Assembly (NCBI RefSeq): GCF_014257025.1
Contig: NZ_JACMSF010000019.1
Span: 1 to 64,000 of the forward strand
Length of the DNA stretch: 64,000 bases
Origin: Streptomyces cupreus
GTDB taxonomy: Bacteria; Actinomycetota; Actinomycetes; Streptomycetales; Streptomycetaceae
Direction: 5' to 3'
The stretch's first letter is position 1. Each line of letters begins with the position of its first letter. Positions 1-9,396 of this stretch are shown here, piece after piece. Position numbers and translations under genes: made by a program. Below the pieces are notes generated by a model. It was given only the letters and a program-made list of their open reading frames with translations. It made no database searches and was not told the origin of the DNA.

Positions 1-99
1 CACCCGCATCCTCACCCAACCATGACCCTGGAGCTTGAGCAGAGGCTGGTTTTCAAGAAACCCGCCGTGGCACAGCAGCCGTCTACCAGGCTGTATGTC

Positions 100-564
100 A
101 TGGATGGAGTTACAGGAGGCACAGTTCTCGCCCTGATCGGTGTTCTGCTCGGGACTGCCGGGACCTTCGTAGGGCAGTACCTGGCGACGCGTGTCGAGGT
201 GCAACGTGATCGGCGGCAGCGCACGGAAGCGGAACGCGCTGAGCGCAAGGAAGCCATCTTGGGATTCCTCGCTGCCGCGCAACGCATCGAGCTGATACTA
301 GATCGCCGAGGACTTGGCCTCCCGACTTCTGAAGACCCTGCAGACGAGAAGCTCCACGACCTGTGGCTGGCGAAGAAGGCCGTCGAGTTGACCTGTGCGC
401 ACGAGACAGCCCAGGCCGCCCATGACTACACCAAGGTGCTACACACCCACATGCGCAACACCGTTCCGTCTGAACAGAATCCCGCGAAGCGCGAATATCG
501 CTACGCCTTCATGGAGGCGGCACGGAACGCATTGGAGAGCGGCCGCCCCAGGATCAGGCGCTGA
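100..564 (+). CDS. Small membrane-anchored hypothetical protein
   Basis: A 154-residue protein of unknown function. The reading frame is open from an ATG at 22, but the ATG at 100 is preferred because it places one hydrophobic segment (about residues 5-28, rich in Leu, Val, Gly) at the N-terminus. That segment is followed at once by a basic, Arg/Glu-rich helical stretch, typical of a single N-terminal anchor with a cytoplasmic tail. No clear ribosome site precedes either start. It ends 65 bases before the left end of the insertion sequence. No family was recognised. Confidence 0.5.
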   Translation: MDGVTGGTVLALIGVLLGTAGTFVGQYLATRVEVQRDRRQRTEAERAERKEAILGFLAAAQRIELILDRRGLGLPTSEDPADEKLHDLWLAKKAVELTCAHETAQAAHDYTKVLHTHMRNTVPSEQNPAKREYRYAFMEAARNALESGRPRIRR

Positions 565-602
565 CCCTCGGGCGGCCGGGACTCCCGCCGTGATCGCTGT
601 CA

Positions 603-624
603 TCACGAAATCGCGGCCAGAGCC
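603..624. repeat. Degenerate extra copy of the IS right end, outside the left end
   Basis: These 22 bases match the outermost 22 bases of the IS right end (2302-2323) at 19 of 22 positions, in the same orientation as the right end. They lie only five bases (GTTTT) outside the left inverted repeat and form an imperfect palindrome with it. This is the arrangement expected at a head-to-tail junction of two copies, or at a target that itself resembles an IS end. Confidence 0.55.
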
Positions 625-629
625 GTTTT

Positions 630-661
630 GGTTCAGGCCGTGATTCCGTGAATCCCCAGGT
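630..661. repeat. Left terminal inverted repeat of the ISL3 element
   Basis: Thirty-two bases starting GGTTCAGGCCG and ending CCCCAGGT. They match the reverse complement of 2292-2323 at 31 positions; the one difference is T here against C in the right end, at position 12. Confidence 0.85.
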
Positions 662-705
662 AGACGCATGAGTGCCGGAACGTTTCTCGTGGGGATTGCC
701 CCGGT

Positions 706-2292
706 ATGGGGGTCGTGGCGATCGAGGATGTGCTGTTTCCCGGGATCGATGTGCAGGTAACGGCGGTGCAGGCCGCCGCTGAAGGGTTCGTTGTCGAGGC
801 GGAGGCATGCGGGCGCCGGCAGAACTGTCCGAGCTGCGGCGCTCTGGGATGCCGTGTGCACTCCCGCTACTGGCGCCGCCTGGCTGAACGCCCAATCGCA
901 GGAAGGCCGTTGGTGATCGTTCTGCGGGTGCGTCGGTTCTTCTGTGACCGACCCGGGTGCCGGAGGCGGACGTTCGTCGAGCAGGTCCCTGACCTCAGCG
1001 AACGGTACCGGCGTCACGGTGTCGGACTGCGACAGTGGATGCGGGCCGTGGCGGTGTTCCTCGGCGGGCGTTCTGGTCAACGCCTGTGCCAGGCCCTGCA
1101 GTTCCCCACCGGCCGCACCCAGCTGCTCGGCCTGTTGACCGCGCCGTCGGTTCCCGCGCAGGCGCCCCGGGTCCTCGGGGTCGACGAGTTCGCCTTCCGC
1201 AAGGGATGGCGCTACGGCACCGTCCTGGTCGACGTGGAGGAGGCCCGCGTCGTGGACGTCCTCCCGGACCGAGACGCGGCCACATTCATCGCCTGGCTGC
1301 ACGAACACCCCGGCGCCGAAGTCATCTGCCGGGACCGGGCCACCGCGTATTCCACCGCGATCCGCGAAGCGGCTCCCGACGCCCAGGAGATCGCCGACCG
1401 CTGGCACTTGCTGAACAACCTCTCCGCCGCGGTCGAGAAGATCTGCCATCAACACCGCCCCTGCCTGCGCAAACAGGCCGACGCGGAACGAGAAGCCGCA
1501 CCCCGGAAGGTCATCAATCCGCTGCCGCCGCCGGCCCTGCCGCCCACGAAGATGGCCCTGCGCACCGTCGACCGGTACTCCGACATCCACCGCCTGCTTC
1601 GCGAAGGATGTTCGATCTCCGAGACCGCCCGACGCCTGCACCTGGACCGCAAGACCGTCCGTCACTTCCGCGACACCGACCTCGACACCCTGCTCGCCTC
1701 CTCCCGCATGGGCCGCCCCAAGGGGGTGCTGGAGCCCTTCACCGCATACATCACCGAGCGGTTCACCGAAGGAGTGACCAGCCCGACCGACCTCTACCGG
1801 GAGATCCGCGAGCGCGGCTACCAGGGCAGCGACATGCCCGTGCGCGGCTACGTCGCCGGGCTGCGGACCGGCACCGTCGAACCCGCCCGCGGCGCCATCC
1901 CCCGACCCCGCAGAATCACCAAATGGATCATGCTGCCCCGCGGCTCCCTCACGCGCGACGAGGAAGCCGAGCTCCTGACCGTGCGCCTGGCCTGCCCTGA
2001 CATCGCCCGAGCCTGCGATCTCGCCCGTGCCTTCCACGACCTGCTCCAACACCGCCGCGGACACCAGTTGTTGGCATGGGTACGCGAGGTCGAGCGGGAC
2101 GCGCCCGCCCCGATCCTTGCCTTCGCGCAGGGCCTGTGCCTCGACCTCGACGCCGTCACCGCCGGCCTCACCCTCCCGTGGAGCTCGGGCATCGTCGAAG
2201 GGCACGTCAACCGCATCAAGACCATCAAGCGACAGATGTACGGCCGGGCCTCGTTCCGTCTCCTCCGCACCCGGATCCTGCTCCGATCATGA
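706..2292 (+). CDS. ISL3-family transposase
   Basis: Intact 528-residue DDE transposase of the IS204/IS1001/IS1096/IS1165 group, which cuts and joins the IS ends. A zinc finger is visible near the N-terminus (Cys41, Cys44, Cys80, Cys85), followed by a helix-turn-helix region. Likely catalytic acids are Asp160 (in VLGVDEF), Asp210 (in VICRD) and Glu498 (in IVEGHVNRIK), all in typical family contexts. The stop codon lies just inside the right inverted repeat. No frameshift was found, so the element may still be mobile. Confidence 0.93.
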   Translation: MGVVAIEDVLFPGIDVQVTAVQAAAEGFVVEAEACGRRQNCPSCGALGCRVHSRYWRRLAERPIAGRPLVIVLRVRRFFCDRPGCRRRTFVEQVPDLSERYRRHGVGLRQWMRAVAVFLGGRSGQRLCQALQFPTGRTQLLGLLTAPSVPAQAPRVLGVDEFAFRKGWRYGTVLVDVEEARVVDVLPDRDAATFIAWLHEHPGAEVICRDRATAYSTAIREAAPDAQEIADRWHLLNNLSAAVEKICHQHRPCLRKQADAEREAAPRKVINPLPPPALPPTKMALRTVDRYSDIHRLLREGCSISETARRLHLDRKTVRHFRDTDLDTLLASSRMGRPKGVLEPFTAYITERFTEGVTSPTDLYREIRERGYQGSDMPVRGYVAGLRTGTVEPARGAIPRPRRITKWIMLPRGSLTRDEEAELLTVRLACPDIARACDLARAFHDLLQHRRGHQLLAWVREVERDAPAPILAFAQGLCLDLDAVTAGLTLPWSSGIVEGHVNRIKTIKRQMYGRASFRLLRTRILLRS

Positions 2293-2323
2293 CCTGGGGA
2301 TTCACGGAATCGCGGCCTGAACC
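2292..2323. repeat. Right terminal inverted repeat of the ISL3 element
   Basis: Inverted partner of 630-661, beginning ACCTGGGG and ending CCTGAACC. The transposase stop codon touches its inner edge. Confidence 0.85.
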
Positions 2324-2780
2324 AATTAAGCCGTCGTCGACAACAGTTGCCGGCCCCCGACACGGTCACCCCACACCCCACCGAAATGCGCCGCAGAGCT
2401 ACCCCCAAGACCCTGCTGCGCCATCGCAGGACGTGGCCGGCGACACGACGGGATGCGTCCCTTGACGGCCAGGCACCCGGGTCGCGCTGGCCGGATTCCG
2501 GCACCCGCTCTGATCGGCTAAAAGCGCGGCCCGGCGGGCGAGAACCCGCCCGCAAGCCACATCCACCTCCCAGCCTTCGGCCCGCGGCCGCAGGCCACTT
2601 CGTTCGGATGCAGCACAGCGTCGGCTGGCCGATCAGGGCGTCCACCCGGTGCACGACGGATGCTCCCGAACCCGGTCGAGCGGCCTCCCCAGTCCACGCA
2701 GAGGCCCCCACCGAACGCTGCCGTGCGCATGAGGTGATCTCACCGGGGTGCCGCTGTCGAGACTGACGGTGCCGCTGCCG
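2324..2780. other. Non-coding stretch right of the IS
   Basis: About 460 bases with no convincing gene on either strand. The open frames here have compositions rich in Arg, Pro and Ala and match no recognisable domain. No repeat or RNA signal was noticed. Confidence 0.5.
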
Positions 2781-3953
2781 TCATCTCGGGTCACTCCGGG
2801 GGAAGGCGTCGCCGGTCGGCCAGCGTTCCGGCAGACCAAGAGCGGTGTGGACGGAGCGAATCGCGGGCTGGCGCTCGACCTGGTTCCCAGCCAGTTGCGC
2901 GGTTGCCCAGGTAGAGAAGATGGGGGCAGGAAGCGAGGCGGGATCCGGGCTTTGCCAGAGAACGGGAGTGTTTTTCGTCCAGGTCCAGGGTGCTGGGTTG
3001 TTCACGACGAGCACGCCGCTGACACGGCTGTGGGCATGGTCGTAGGTGGCAGTCCAGTAGCCATCAGGCTTTCGACTGAAGGTCGATCCGCTGTCGTAGG
3101 CGTACTCAACCGTACTCCCGTACAGCGCTCTCTCGAGGTCCTCATCTTCGGGGAAGTCGGCTGCATGGCCTACCGCCACGATGAATGGCAGCTCCAGGTC
3201 ACCATACCTCCCACCCTTGTGTGTGACGGCGTCGAGCACTCGCTCCGATCCGTCCTCGACCACCCATGCCGAGGGGTAGACGCCGATTGTCCTGCTGGAT
3301 GGATTGCCACGTTTGCCTGGGCTGCGGGGGATCGCTTGAAACGTGAGGCACCAGCCAGCCTCTTGCCAAGTGTGACTGGGAAGCGGCACCTTGCGCTCAT
3401 GGTCGGCGATGACCTGGTCGGGGTCCAAGCTTGCAAGCCATCGCGTGAGCCCGGACTTCAGCCGTCTCTGCGGCGGCGTTGCCGTACCGGCGCTATGGAG
3501 TTCGCACGATACGAAGAAGTTCGGACTCGGCAAGCGATCGATGGCATCGCTCAACTGCGGTGGGAGCGAGTAAGACCCAGCGTCGCGCTTTTGAGCCTTC
3601 CAGATCGCTTCGACGACGAACTGCTCGTTACCGCGCATAACCAGGAAGTCGGGCTTATAGCCACCTGTTCCCGTTTGCCGCTCAACCTCCACGCTGCAAC
3701 CGGAACCGAGCAACATCTGGTGCAGGTACAATTCCCACAGCGCAGAGTAGACGTTCGTGTCGGAGTTTCGGTCCCGCAGCCGGCTGAGCAGGCCGGGTTG
3801 AGCCTGGTCAGGGAAGCACGACCACCATTCGTTGATCACATCCCGAACCTGGTCCCAGAACGGACCGGCGACCCTCTCGAAGAACTCGGCCTGTGGCTCG
3901 GCCGCCCGCTTCGGCGCCGCATCCGTCCGATTCCGGCTCGCGTATACACCCAT
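2781..3953 (-). CDS. Hypothetical protein, possible PD-(D/E)XK nuclease-like fold
   Basis: A 390-residue protein with no family I can name. Residues about 70-120 carry a pattern seen in restriction-endonuclease-like proteins: Glu74 in a helix (ALWELYLHQ), then Pro101-Asp102 followed after 12 residues by Glu115 (PDFLV then VVEAI). The usual Lys two residues after the Glu is replaced by Ile, with Lys119 four residues on, so activity is uncertain. The C-terminal half is unrecognised. The gene diverges from the RNase J gene across an 80-base gap and lies close to the IS. Confidence 0.5.
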   Translation of the reverse strand: MGVYASRNRTDAAPKRAAEPQAEFFERVAGPFWDQVRDVINEWWSCFPDQAQPGLLSRLRDRNSDTNVYSALWELYLHQMLLGSGCSVEVERQTGTGGYKPDFLVMRGNEQFVVEAIWKAQKRDAGSYSLPPQLSDAIDRLPSPNFFVSCELHSAGTATPPQRRLKSGLTRWLASLDPDQVIADHERKVPLPSHTWQEAGWCLTFQAIPRSPGKRGNPSSRTIGVYPSAWVVEDGSERVLDAVTHKGGRYGDLELPFIVAVGHAADFPEDEDLERALYGSTVEYAYDSGSTFSRKPDGYWTATYDHAHSRVSGVLVVNNPAPWTWTKNTPVLWQSPDPASLPAPIFSTWATAQLAGNQVERQPAIRSVHTALGLPERWPTGDAFPRSDPR

Positions 3954-4033
3954 GACAGACGATCGTAGGTCGCCCCGCGGGCCGTTCTCATTCCACGGAT
4001 CACCCCGTCCCGCTCTCCGGGTACCGTCAGGGT

Positions 4034-5719
4034 ATGAGTCATCCGCACCCCGAGCTGAAAGCCGCCCCGCCCCTTCCCGAAGGAGGGCTGCGGGTCGTCG
4101 CCCTGGGCGGCCTGGGTGAGATCGGCCGCAACATGACCGTTTTCGAGCATGCGGGCAAGCTGCTCATCGTCGACTGCGGCGTGCTGTTCCCCGAGGAGAC
4201 CCAGCCCGGCGTGGACGTGATCCTGCCGGACTTCACCTCGATCCGGGACCGGCTGGACGACATCGTGGCCGTGGTCCTCACCCACGGCCACGAGGACCAC
4301 ATCGGCGGCGTGACGTACCTGCTGCGCGAGCGGTCCGACATCCCCGTCGTCGGCTCCAAGCTGACACTGGCGTTCCTGGAGGCCAAGCTCAAGGAACACG
4401 GCATCCGGCCGCGCACGGTGCGGGTGCGGGAGGGCGACCGGCGCGGCTTCGGGCCCTACGACTGCGAGTTCGTGGCGGTCAACCACTCCATCCCCGACAG
4501 CCTCGCGGTCGCGATCCGCACCAGCGCCGGGATGGTGCTGCACACCGGCGACTTCAAGATGGACCAGTTCCCTCTCGACGACCGCATCACCGACCTGCGC
4601 GCCTTCGCCCGCCTCGGCGAGGAGGGCGTGGACCTGTTCCTCACGGACTCCACCAACGCCGAAGTACCCGGCTTCACCACCTCCGAGCGAGAGCTGAACC
4701 CGGCGATCGAGCAGGTGATGCGCACCGCGCCGCGCCGGGTCATCGTCTCCAGCTTCGCCAGCCATGTGCACCGCATCCAGCAGGTCCTGGACGCCGCCCA
4801 CCAGCACGGCCGCAGGGTCGCCTTCGTCGGCCGGTCGATGGTCCGCAACATGGGCATCGCCCGTGACCTGGGCTATCTGAAGGTCCCCTCCGGTCTGGTC
4901 GTGAACACGAAGGAGCTGGAAAAGCTCCCGGACCACAAGATCACTCTGGTGTGCACCGGCTCCCAGGGCGAACCGATGGCCGCACTGTCACGGATGGCCA
5001 ACCGCGACCACATGATCCGCATCGGCAAGGGCGACACCGTCCTGCTCGCCAGCTCGTTGATCCCCGGCAACGAGAACGCCATCTACCGGGTGATCAACGG
5101 ACTCACCCGGTGGGGCGCCCACGTGGTCCACAAGGGCAACGCCAAGGTGCACGTCTCCGGGCACGCCAGCGCCGGCGAACTCGTCTACTGCTACAACATC
5201 GTCAAACCCCGCAACGTCATGCCCGTGCACGGCGAATGGCGCCACCTCCGGGCCAACGCCGACCTCGCCATCCGTACCGGTGTCGACCCCGAACGCGTCG
5301 TCATCGCCGAGGACGGCGTCGTCGTCGACCTGGTCGACGGGCGCGCATCCATCACCGGCAAGGTCCCCGCCGGCAACGTCTACGTGGACGGCATGGAAGT
5401 CGGCGGCGCCACCGAAGCGTCCCTCAAGGACCGCCTCACCCTCGCCGCCGAAGGCGTCATCACGGTGGTGGCGATCGTCGACGCAGACACCGGCGCCCTC
5501 GCCGAGGCCCCCGACTTCCTGGCCCGCGGCTTCGTCCACGACGACACCACCTTCGAGCCGGTCATCCCCGTCATCGAGAAGACCCTGGCCACCGCGGCCG
5601 AGGAAGGCGTCGGGGACGCGCGCCAACTCGAACAACTCCTCGCCCGCGCCGTGGCGAACTGGGCGTTCCGCACCCACCGCCGCCGACCCCTCATCATCCC
5701 CGTCATCATCGACGCCTGA
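4034..5719 (+). CDS. rnj: Ribonuclease J (metallo-beta-lactamase / beta-CASP)
   Basis: A 561-residue RNase J, a zinc-dependent 5'-exo/endoribonuclease of mRNA decay and rRNA maturation. The HxHxDH metal site is at residues 84-89 (HGHEDH), preceded by GGLGEIG near residue 25. The beta-CASP region contains CTGSQGEP and NVMPVHGEWRH, and a C-terminal domain reaches about residue 560. The length is normal for the family. In Streptomyces the housekeeping rnj lies next to dapA. That neighbour is absent here and the accessory surroundings differ, so this is probably a second, divergent copy (inference). Confidence 0.9.
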   Translation: MSHPHPELKAAPPLPEGGLRVVALGGLGEIGRNMTVFEHAGKLLIVDCGVLFPEETQPGVDVILPDFTSIRDRLDDIVAVVLTHGHEDHIGGVTYLLRERSDIPVVGSKLTLAFLEAKLKEHGIRPRTVRVREGDRRGFGPYDCEFVAVNHSIPDSLAVAIRTSAGMVLHTGDFKMDQFPLDDRITDLRAFARLGEEGVDLFLTDSTNAEVPGFTTSERELNPAIEQVMRTAPRRVIVSSFASHVHRIQQVLDAAHQHGRRVAFVGRSMVRNMGIARDLGYLKVPSGLVVNTKELEKLPDHKITLVCTGSQGEPMAALSRMANRDHMIRIGKGDTVLLASSLIPGNENAIYRVINGLTRWGAHVVHKGNAKVHVSGHASAGELVYCYNIVKPRNVMPVHGEWRHLRANADLAIRTGVDPERVVIAEDGVVVDLVDGRASITGKVPAGNVYVDGMEVGGATEASLKDRLTLAAEGVITVVAIVDADTGALAEAPDFLARGFVHDDTTFEPVIPVIEKTLATAAEEGVGDARQLEQLLARAVANWAFRTHRRRPLIIPVIIDA

Positions 5720-5786
5720 GCCACAGCCCGGCAGCACGGTCGCCGTTCCGGTCGCGGCCCCGCGAGCATCGAGGTCGGGCACGCCC

Positions 5787-6020
5787 GGACCGGACGGTGG
5801 CGAAGCCGCCGGGCTCGACGAGGCGGATGGCCTCGCCGTGGGCGGCCAGCAGGTCCGCGAGGGAGTCGGTGTTGCGGGCGACAGCCCTGTCGCCGCGCTC
5901 CAGGGCCGCCTGCGCGAACTCGCGGCCGAAGCCGCGGGAGGACCGGGTGACATGGCGGCGGTGCACCCCGCCCAGATGTTGCACCAGATCGGACAGCGTC
6001 CACTCGGGGCAGGTCGGCAC
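5787..6020 (-). pseudogene. Fragment of a mycothiol-dependent maleylpyruvate isomerase-type protein
   Basis: The first residues (VPTCPEWTLSDLVQHLGGVH) match the signature of the DinB-like maleylpyruvate isomerase N-terminal domain, which includes a metal-binding His. The expected 25-30 residues before it and the whole C-terminal part are missing, and the frame dissolves into Arg-rich nonsense towards 5706. It is best read as a decayed remnant sitting downstream of and convergent with the RNase J gene. Confidence 0.55.
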
Positions 6021-6412
6021 TGCACGTCGTGGCTGGGCACGAAGGCGACCGCTGCCGGGAACGCGACCGACTGTGTGTCGATCAGCCGCAGCAGGACGGG
6101 GAACGCCACGCGGATGCCTACCGTCACCCCGGACAACCGCAGTCGATTTTCACAGCGGTACAGGGGCACGCAAGGCGCGCAACACCGGCCGTGCACCCTC
6201 GGACAAGGCAGTGCCCTCATCCCGGAATTCCAGTTCGGCGGCGCCACCAACCCGAACCAACCGCATCTGGGCCATTCCCCCAGGCAAGTCCGCCGGCTAC
6301 GCCCCGCCCGCAACGCGCGCACGGGCATGCGCACGTCGCGGGCCACTGCACGGGACGCACGAGTGAATAGCGCGAGTGCCGGTGAAGCGGTTAGATCGCG
6401 GGACTCATCGAC
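6021..6412. other. Non-coding stretch
   Basis: About 390 bases between the isomerase remnant and the DUF5302 gene. No credible gene on either strand was found. It may include upstream debris of the isomerase-type remnant. Confidence 0.45.
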
Positions 6413-6655
6413 TCAGCCGCCGCTCTTGCGCCTGAACGACCGCTGGCTCGCAGCCGGGCCGTGCGCCGAACGCACCTTCGACGTATCGGACTTGGCGGCA
6501 ATATCAGCGGCGTCCGCCTGCGCACCGCGCTTGCGCGCCAGTGCTTCGCGGAACTTGCGCTTGAGGTCGTAGTTGCCGTCGCTGTCCGGCTCCAGAGGGG
6601 ACGTCTCCGGGGCAGCCGGCTCCGAACCTTCCGTAGATACGGGCTCTGCGGTCAT
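6413..6655 (-). CDS. DUF5302 family small protein
   Basis: An 80-residue highly charged protein of unknown function that is widespread in Streptomyces. The recognisable core is YDLKRKFREALARKRG followed by an Ala/Asp-rich stretch and the conserved tail SAHGPAASQRSFRRKSGG. A Met 11 codons further upstream exists. The start at 6655 is chosen because a strong ribosome site (AGGAGGTCACC) sits immediately before it. No membrane segment is present and the protein is probably disordered. Confidence 0.88.
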   Translation of the reverse strand: MTAEPVSTEGSEPAAPETSPLEPDSDGNYDLKRKFREALARKRGAQADAADIAAKSDTSKVRSAHGPAASQRSFRRKSGG

Positions 6656-6860
6656 GGTGACCTCCTGGGTTCGGGGATGGGCAAGCACAGCTTGTCATGC
6701 CGAGCGCAGTGCGAGGCCCCGACAACGTCATCCTGCTCCGTTTCGGCGGGCATCCCTCTCGCGGCCAAAGGCGTTGACTTCGTAGGTGAGGCGCACAGGA
6801 CGGCTTCGGGCCGGGCCGAGGGTTGTCGATCCCGTGGCCAGGCTGCCAGGGCAACGGCTC

Positions 6861-8276
6861 TCAGCCGTTGCGACGCACGAGGGCGGCCCTGCGGGCCTCG
6901 GCGAGCTTGCGGGCCTCGCCGGCCTTTCGGGACTTGCCGCCGGCGCCGCGGGAGGTGCCCTTGCTGGTGCCGAGGCCGCGGAAGGGAGCGTTGGTGTTCT
7001 TGGGTCGGGCGACGGCGGGCCCGCCGTCGAGCGGGACCCCGGAGGGAGTCTTGGCGCCGGTGATCCGGCTCAGCTCCGCCTCGCCCGAGCGCACCTTGGT
7101 GACGGTCGGCTCGATGCCGGCCCCGGCCATCATGCGGCTCGTCTCGCGGCGCTGGCCCGCCAGCACGAGCGTGACCACGCTGCCGGACTCACCGGCGCGG
7201 GCGGTGCGGCCCGCCCGGTGCACATAGTCCTTGGCATCGGTGGGCGGGTCGACGTTGACCACGAGATCGAGGTGGTCGACGTGCAGGCCACGGGCCGCGA
7301 CATTGGTCGCCACCAGAACGGTGATCTGGCTGTTCTTGAACTGCGCCAGGGTCCGTGTGCGCTGTGGCTGGGACTTGCCGCTGTGCAGGGCCCCGGCGTG
7401 CACCCCGCTGGCCCGCAGATGCCGGGTGAGCTGGTCGACGGCGTGCTTGGTGTCGAGGAACAGCAGTACGCGGCCGTCGCGGGCGGCGATTTCCGTGGTG
7501 ACGGCGTAGCGGTCAGGGCCGTGGACGACCAGAACGTGGTGCTCCATCGTCGTGACTGTGCCCGCGGCCGGGTTGACCGAGTGGACGACGGGGTCGTGGA
7601 GGTAGCGGCGGACCAGTTGATCGACGTCGCGATCGAGAGTGGCCGAGAAGAGCATCCGCTGACCGTCGGGGTGCACCTGGTCGAGCACGTCGGCAACCTG
7701 CGGCAGGAATCCCAAGTCGCACATCTGGTCGGCCTCGTCCAGCACGGTGATTCTCACCCGTCCCAGGCGGCAGGCGTTGCGCTCGATCAGGTCGTGCAGG
7801 CGTCCGGGGGTGGCGACGACCACCTCGGCTCCCTGGCGCAGCGCGGTGACCTGCCGGCCGATCGACGTTCCGCCGACGACCGTGGCGATCCGCAGCCGCA
7901 GTGCCTCGGCGTACGGCGCCAGCGCCTGGGTGACCTGTTGGGCCAGCTCCCGGGTGGGCACAAGGATCAGAGCGAGGGGCTGCTTCGGTTCGGCGCGCCG
8001 CCCGGCTGTACGTGTCAGCAGCGGCAGGCCGAAGGCGAGCGTCTTGCCTGATCCGGTGCGCCCGCGTCCCAGGATGTCGCGCCCCTCCAGGGCATCGGGC
8101 AGTGTGGCGGCCTGGATCGGAAAGGCTTCGCGCACCCCGAGTTCGCTCAGTGTCCGCAGCACCTCCGTCGGCAGTTCCAGACCGGCGAAGGTGACGGCCG
8201 GGAGCAGCGCCGGGGTCGTTGCCCCGGGCTGGGCGGGACTGCCGTGGGCGATGCCGGAGTAATTGGGATGCTTCAT
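6861..8276 (-). CDS. DEAD-box ATP-dependent RNA helicase
   Basis: A 471-residue RhlE/CsdA-like helicase that unwinds structured RNA, with a likely role in cold or stress RNA metabolism. Motifs in order are the Q-motif region near residue 50, Walker A GRTGSGKT (72-79), PTREL (107-111), TPGR (156-159), DEAD (180-183), SAT (211-213), ARGLHVD (328-334) and HRAGRTAR (353-360). A basic Gly/Arg/Lys tail follows. The frame stays open 84 codons further upstream, but that part is Cys/Arg-rich and unlike the family. The ATG at 8276 follows GGAAGG. Confidence 0.93.
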   Translation of the reverse strand: MKHPNYSGIAHGSPAQPGATTPALLPAVTFAGLELPTEVLRTLSELGVREAFPIQAATLPDALEGRDILGRGRTGSGKTLAFGLPLLTRTAGRRAEPKQPLALILVPTRELAQQVTQALAPYAEALRLRIATVVGGTSIGRQVTALRQGAEVVVATPGRLHDLIERNACRLGRVRITVLDEADQMCDLGFLPQVADVLDQVHPDGQRMLFSATLDRDVDQLVRRYLHDPVVHSVNPAAGTVTTMEHHVLVVHGPDRYAVTTEIAARDGRVLLFLDTKHAVDQLTRHLRASGVHAGALHSGKSQPQRTRTLAQFKNSQITVLVATNVAARGLHVDHLDLVVNVDPPTDAKDYVHRAGRTARAGESGSVVTLVLAGQRRETSRMMAGAGIEPTVTKVRSGEAELSRITGAKTPSGVPLDGGPAVARPKNTNAPFRGLGTSKGTSRGAGGKSRKAGEARKLAEARRAALVRRNG

Positions 8277-8639
8277 AAACAGCCTTCCGCAAGGGAACGT
8301 ACCGAGGAAGGCCCGGCAGGTTTGAACAGCCCACGCACAAGCCGAACAGAACAGGCAGAATCGCCCACCGCGACGACCACGCAAACGCGTGAGACTAACA
8401 CATGGCATAACCTCGCGCCGCTGATACCGATCGCCCCTGTGTACGGGTGCTGGCAGCGGGTCGGCATGGAACAACCGTTCCCCTTGAAGAACGGCCCCAC
8501 CCCACGGGCGAGCTGTCGAGCCACGCATCGAGCCTTACGAGCGGGGCGCCGGGCGGGGCAGCAGGCCCCTGCTGCGGGTGCAGGTCAGCAAGCCGGACGC
8601 GGGAGAGCGGCGGCGGCACAGCAGAAGGCTGCTGTCATC

Positions 8640-9375
8640 AAGTCCGCGCTCGGGAACGTGCCGGGTCTTCCGATCACGGCGCTGAAGGGTCCCGTGCTGG
8701 CGGATGCGGTCGAGGTCCTGACCGCGCCCGCACGCGAGCCCGGCATGCCAGTGCTTGCTGGCCTGCGTATCGAGGCGAGTCATGAGGCGGTCACGCTGAC
8801 CGCGACTGACCAATACCGGCTCTCCACCCGAACCCTGGTGCCGACTGAACCACCGAGGCAGGCGTGGGCCGGCACGGTCAACGGCGATGAGATGCGGGCC
8901 GCGGTCGCCGAGATCCGCCGCAGCGGGCTGGTGCGACTGCCGCACGGGATCGGGCTCCGCGTGGCCGACCGGGAGGACCGGCATTGCCGTTTGCTGCTCG
9001 AGGAGTTCCCCGACTATCGGCTGATGCTCGCGTCACTGAGCGAGTCACCACACGTGTGACGGTCTAGGAACTGCTCCTGCGAGCCCTGAAGAACACCCCG
9101 GCGAGCGCATCGCACTGCACGTTGCCGCCCAGGGAGTGGACGTCGTGTCAGCAGATGACGAGCACCCCGACATCCCGCTCCCGGCTACCGCGACGGGGCA
9201 GGCCCTCCAGATCTGCTTCGAGCTGACCACGCTCTATCCCGCCGTGAGCACCGCGATCAGCCCCGACGTGATGCCCGACCTGAGGGGAAACGACCAGCCC
9301 GTCACGATCCGCTCCGCCGACCGCGGCGATCTCACCACCCTGGCCCTGCCCATCAAGCCCCGCCGCTCCGCCTGA
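8640..9375 (+). pseudogene. Broken DNA sliding clamp (DnaN-like) gene
   Basis: Three pieces in different frames together resemble a beta-clamp domain protein. In frame from 8640 to 9059 there is a clamp-like stretch with PVLAGLRIEA and LTATDQYRLSTRTL. Around 9050-9130 a second frame reads RVTV, a stop, then ELLLRALKNTP. From about 9120 to 9375 a third frame reads VDVVSADDEHPDIPL and ends with PVTIRSADRGDLTTLALPIKP, like a clamp C-terminus. Two frame changes and an internal stop mean it cannot encode one protein. The original start is unclear. Confidence 0.65.
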
Positions 9376-9396
9376 GAAAGACGACGAGGAACATCC

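Larger units (their letters stand above)
630..2323 (+). mobile_element. ISL3-family insertion sequence, about 1.7 kb
   Basis: A complete element bounded by 32-base terminal inverted repeats (630-661 and 2292-2323) that differ at one base. It contains a single intact transposase gene. The outer bases are GGTTCAGGCC at both ends. The eight bases flanking each end (GCCGTTTT on the left, AATTAAGC on the right) do not match, so no target duplication can be shown. The copy has either lost it or rearranged. Confidence 0.85.

Noticed and set aside
439..2205. 588-residue open frame on the minus strand over the IS
   Set aside because: It is the reverse shadow of the transposase and runs through the inverted repeat; the composition is Gly/Arg/Val-rich with no domain.
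622..2331. Target-site duplication of the IS
   Set aside because: The eight bases on each side differ (GCCGTTTT and AATTAAGC); no direct repeat of any usual length was found.
2347..2766. 139-residue open frame right of the IS
   Set aside because: Arg/Pro/Ala-rich with no ribosome site or recognisable motif; high-GC noise.
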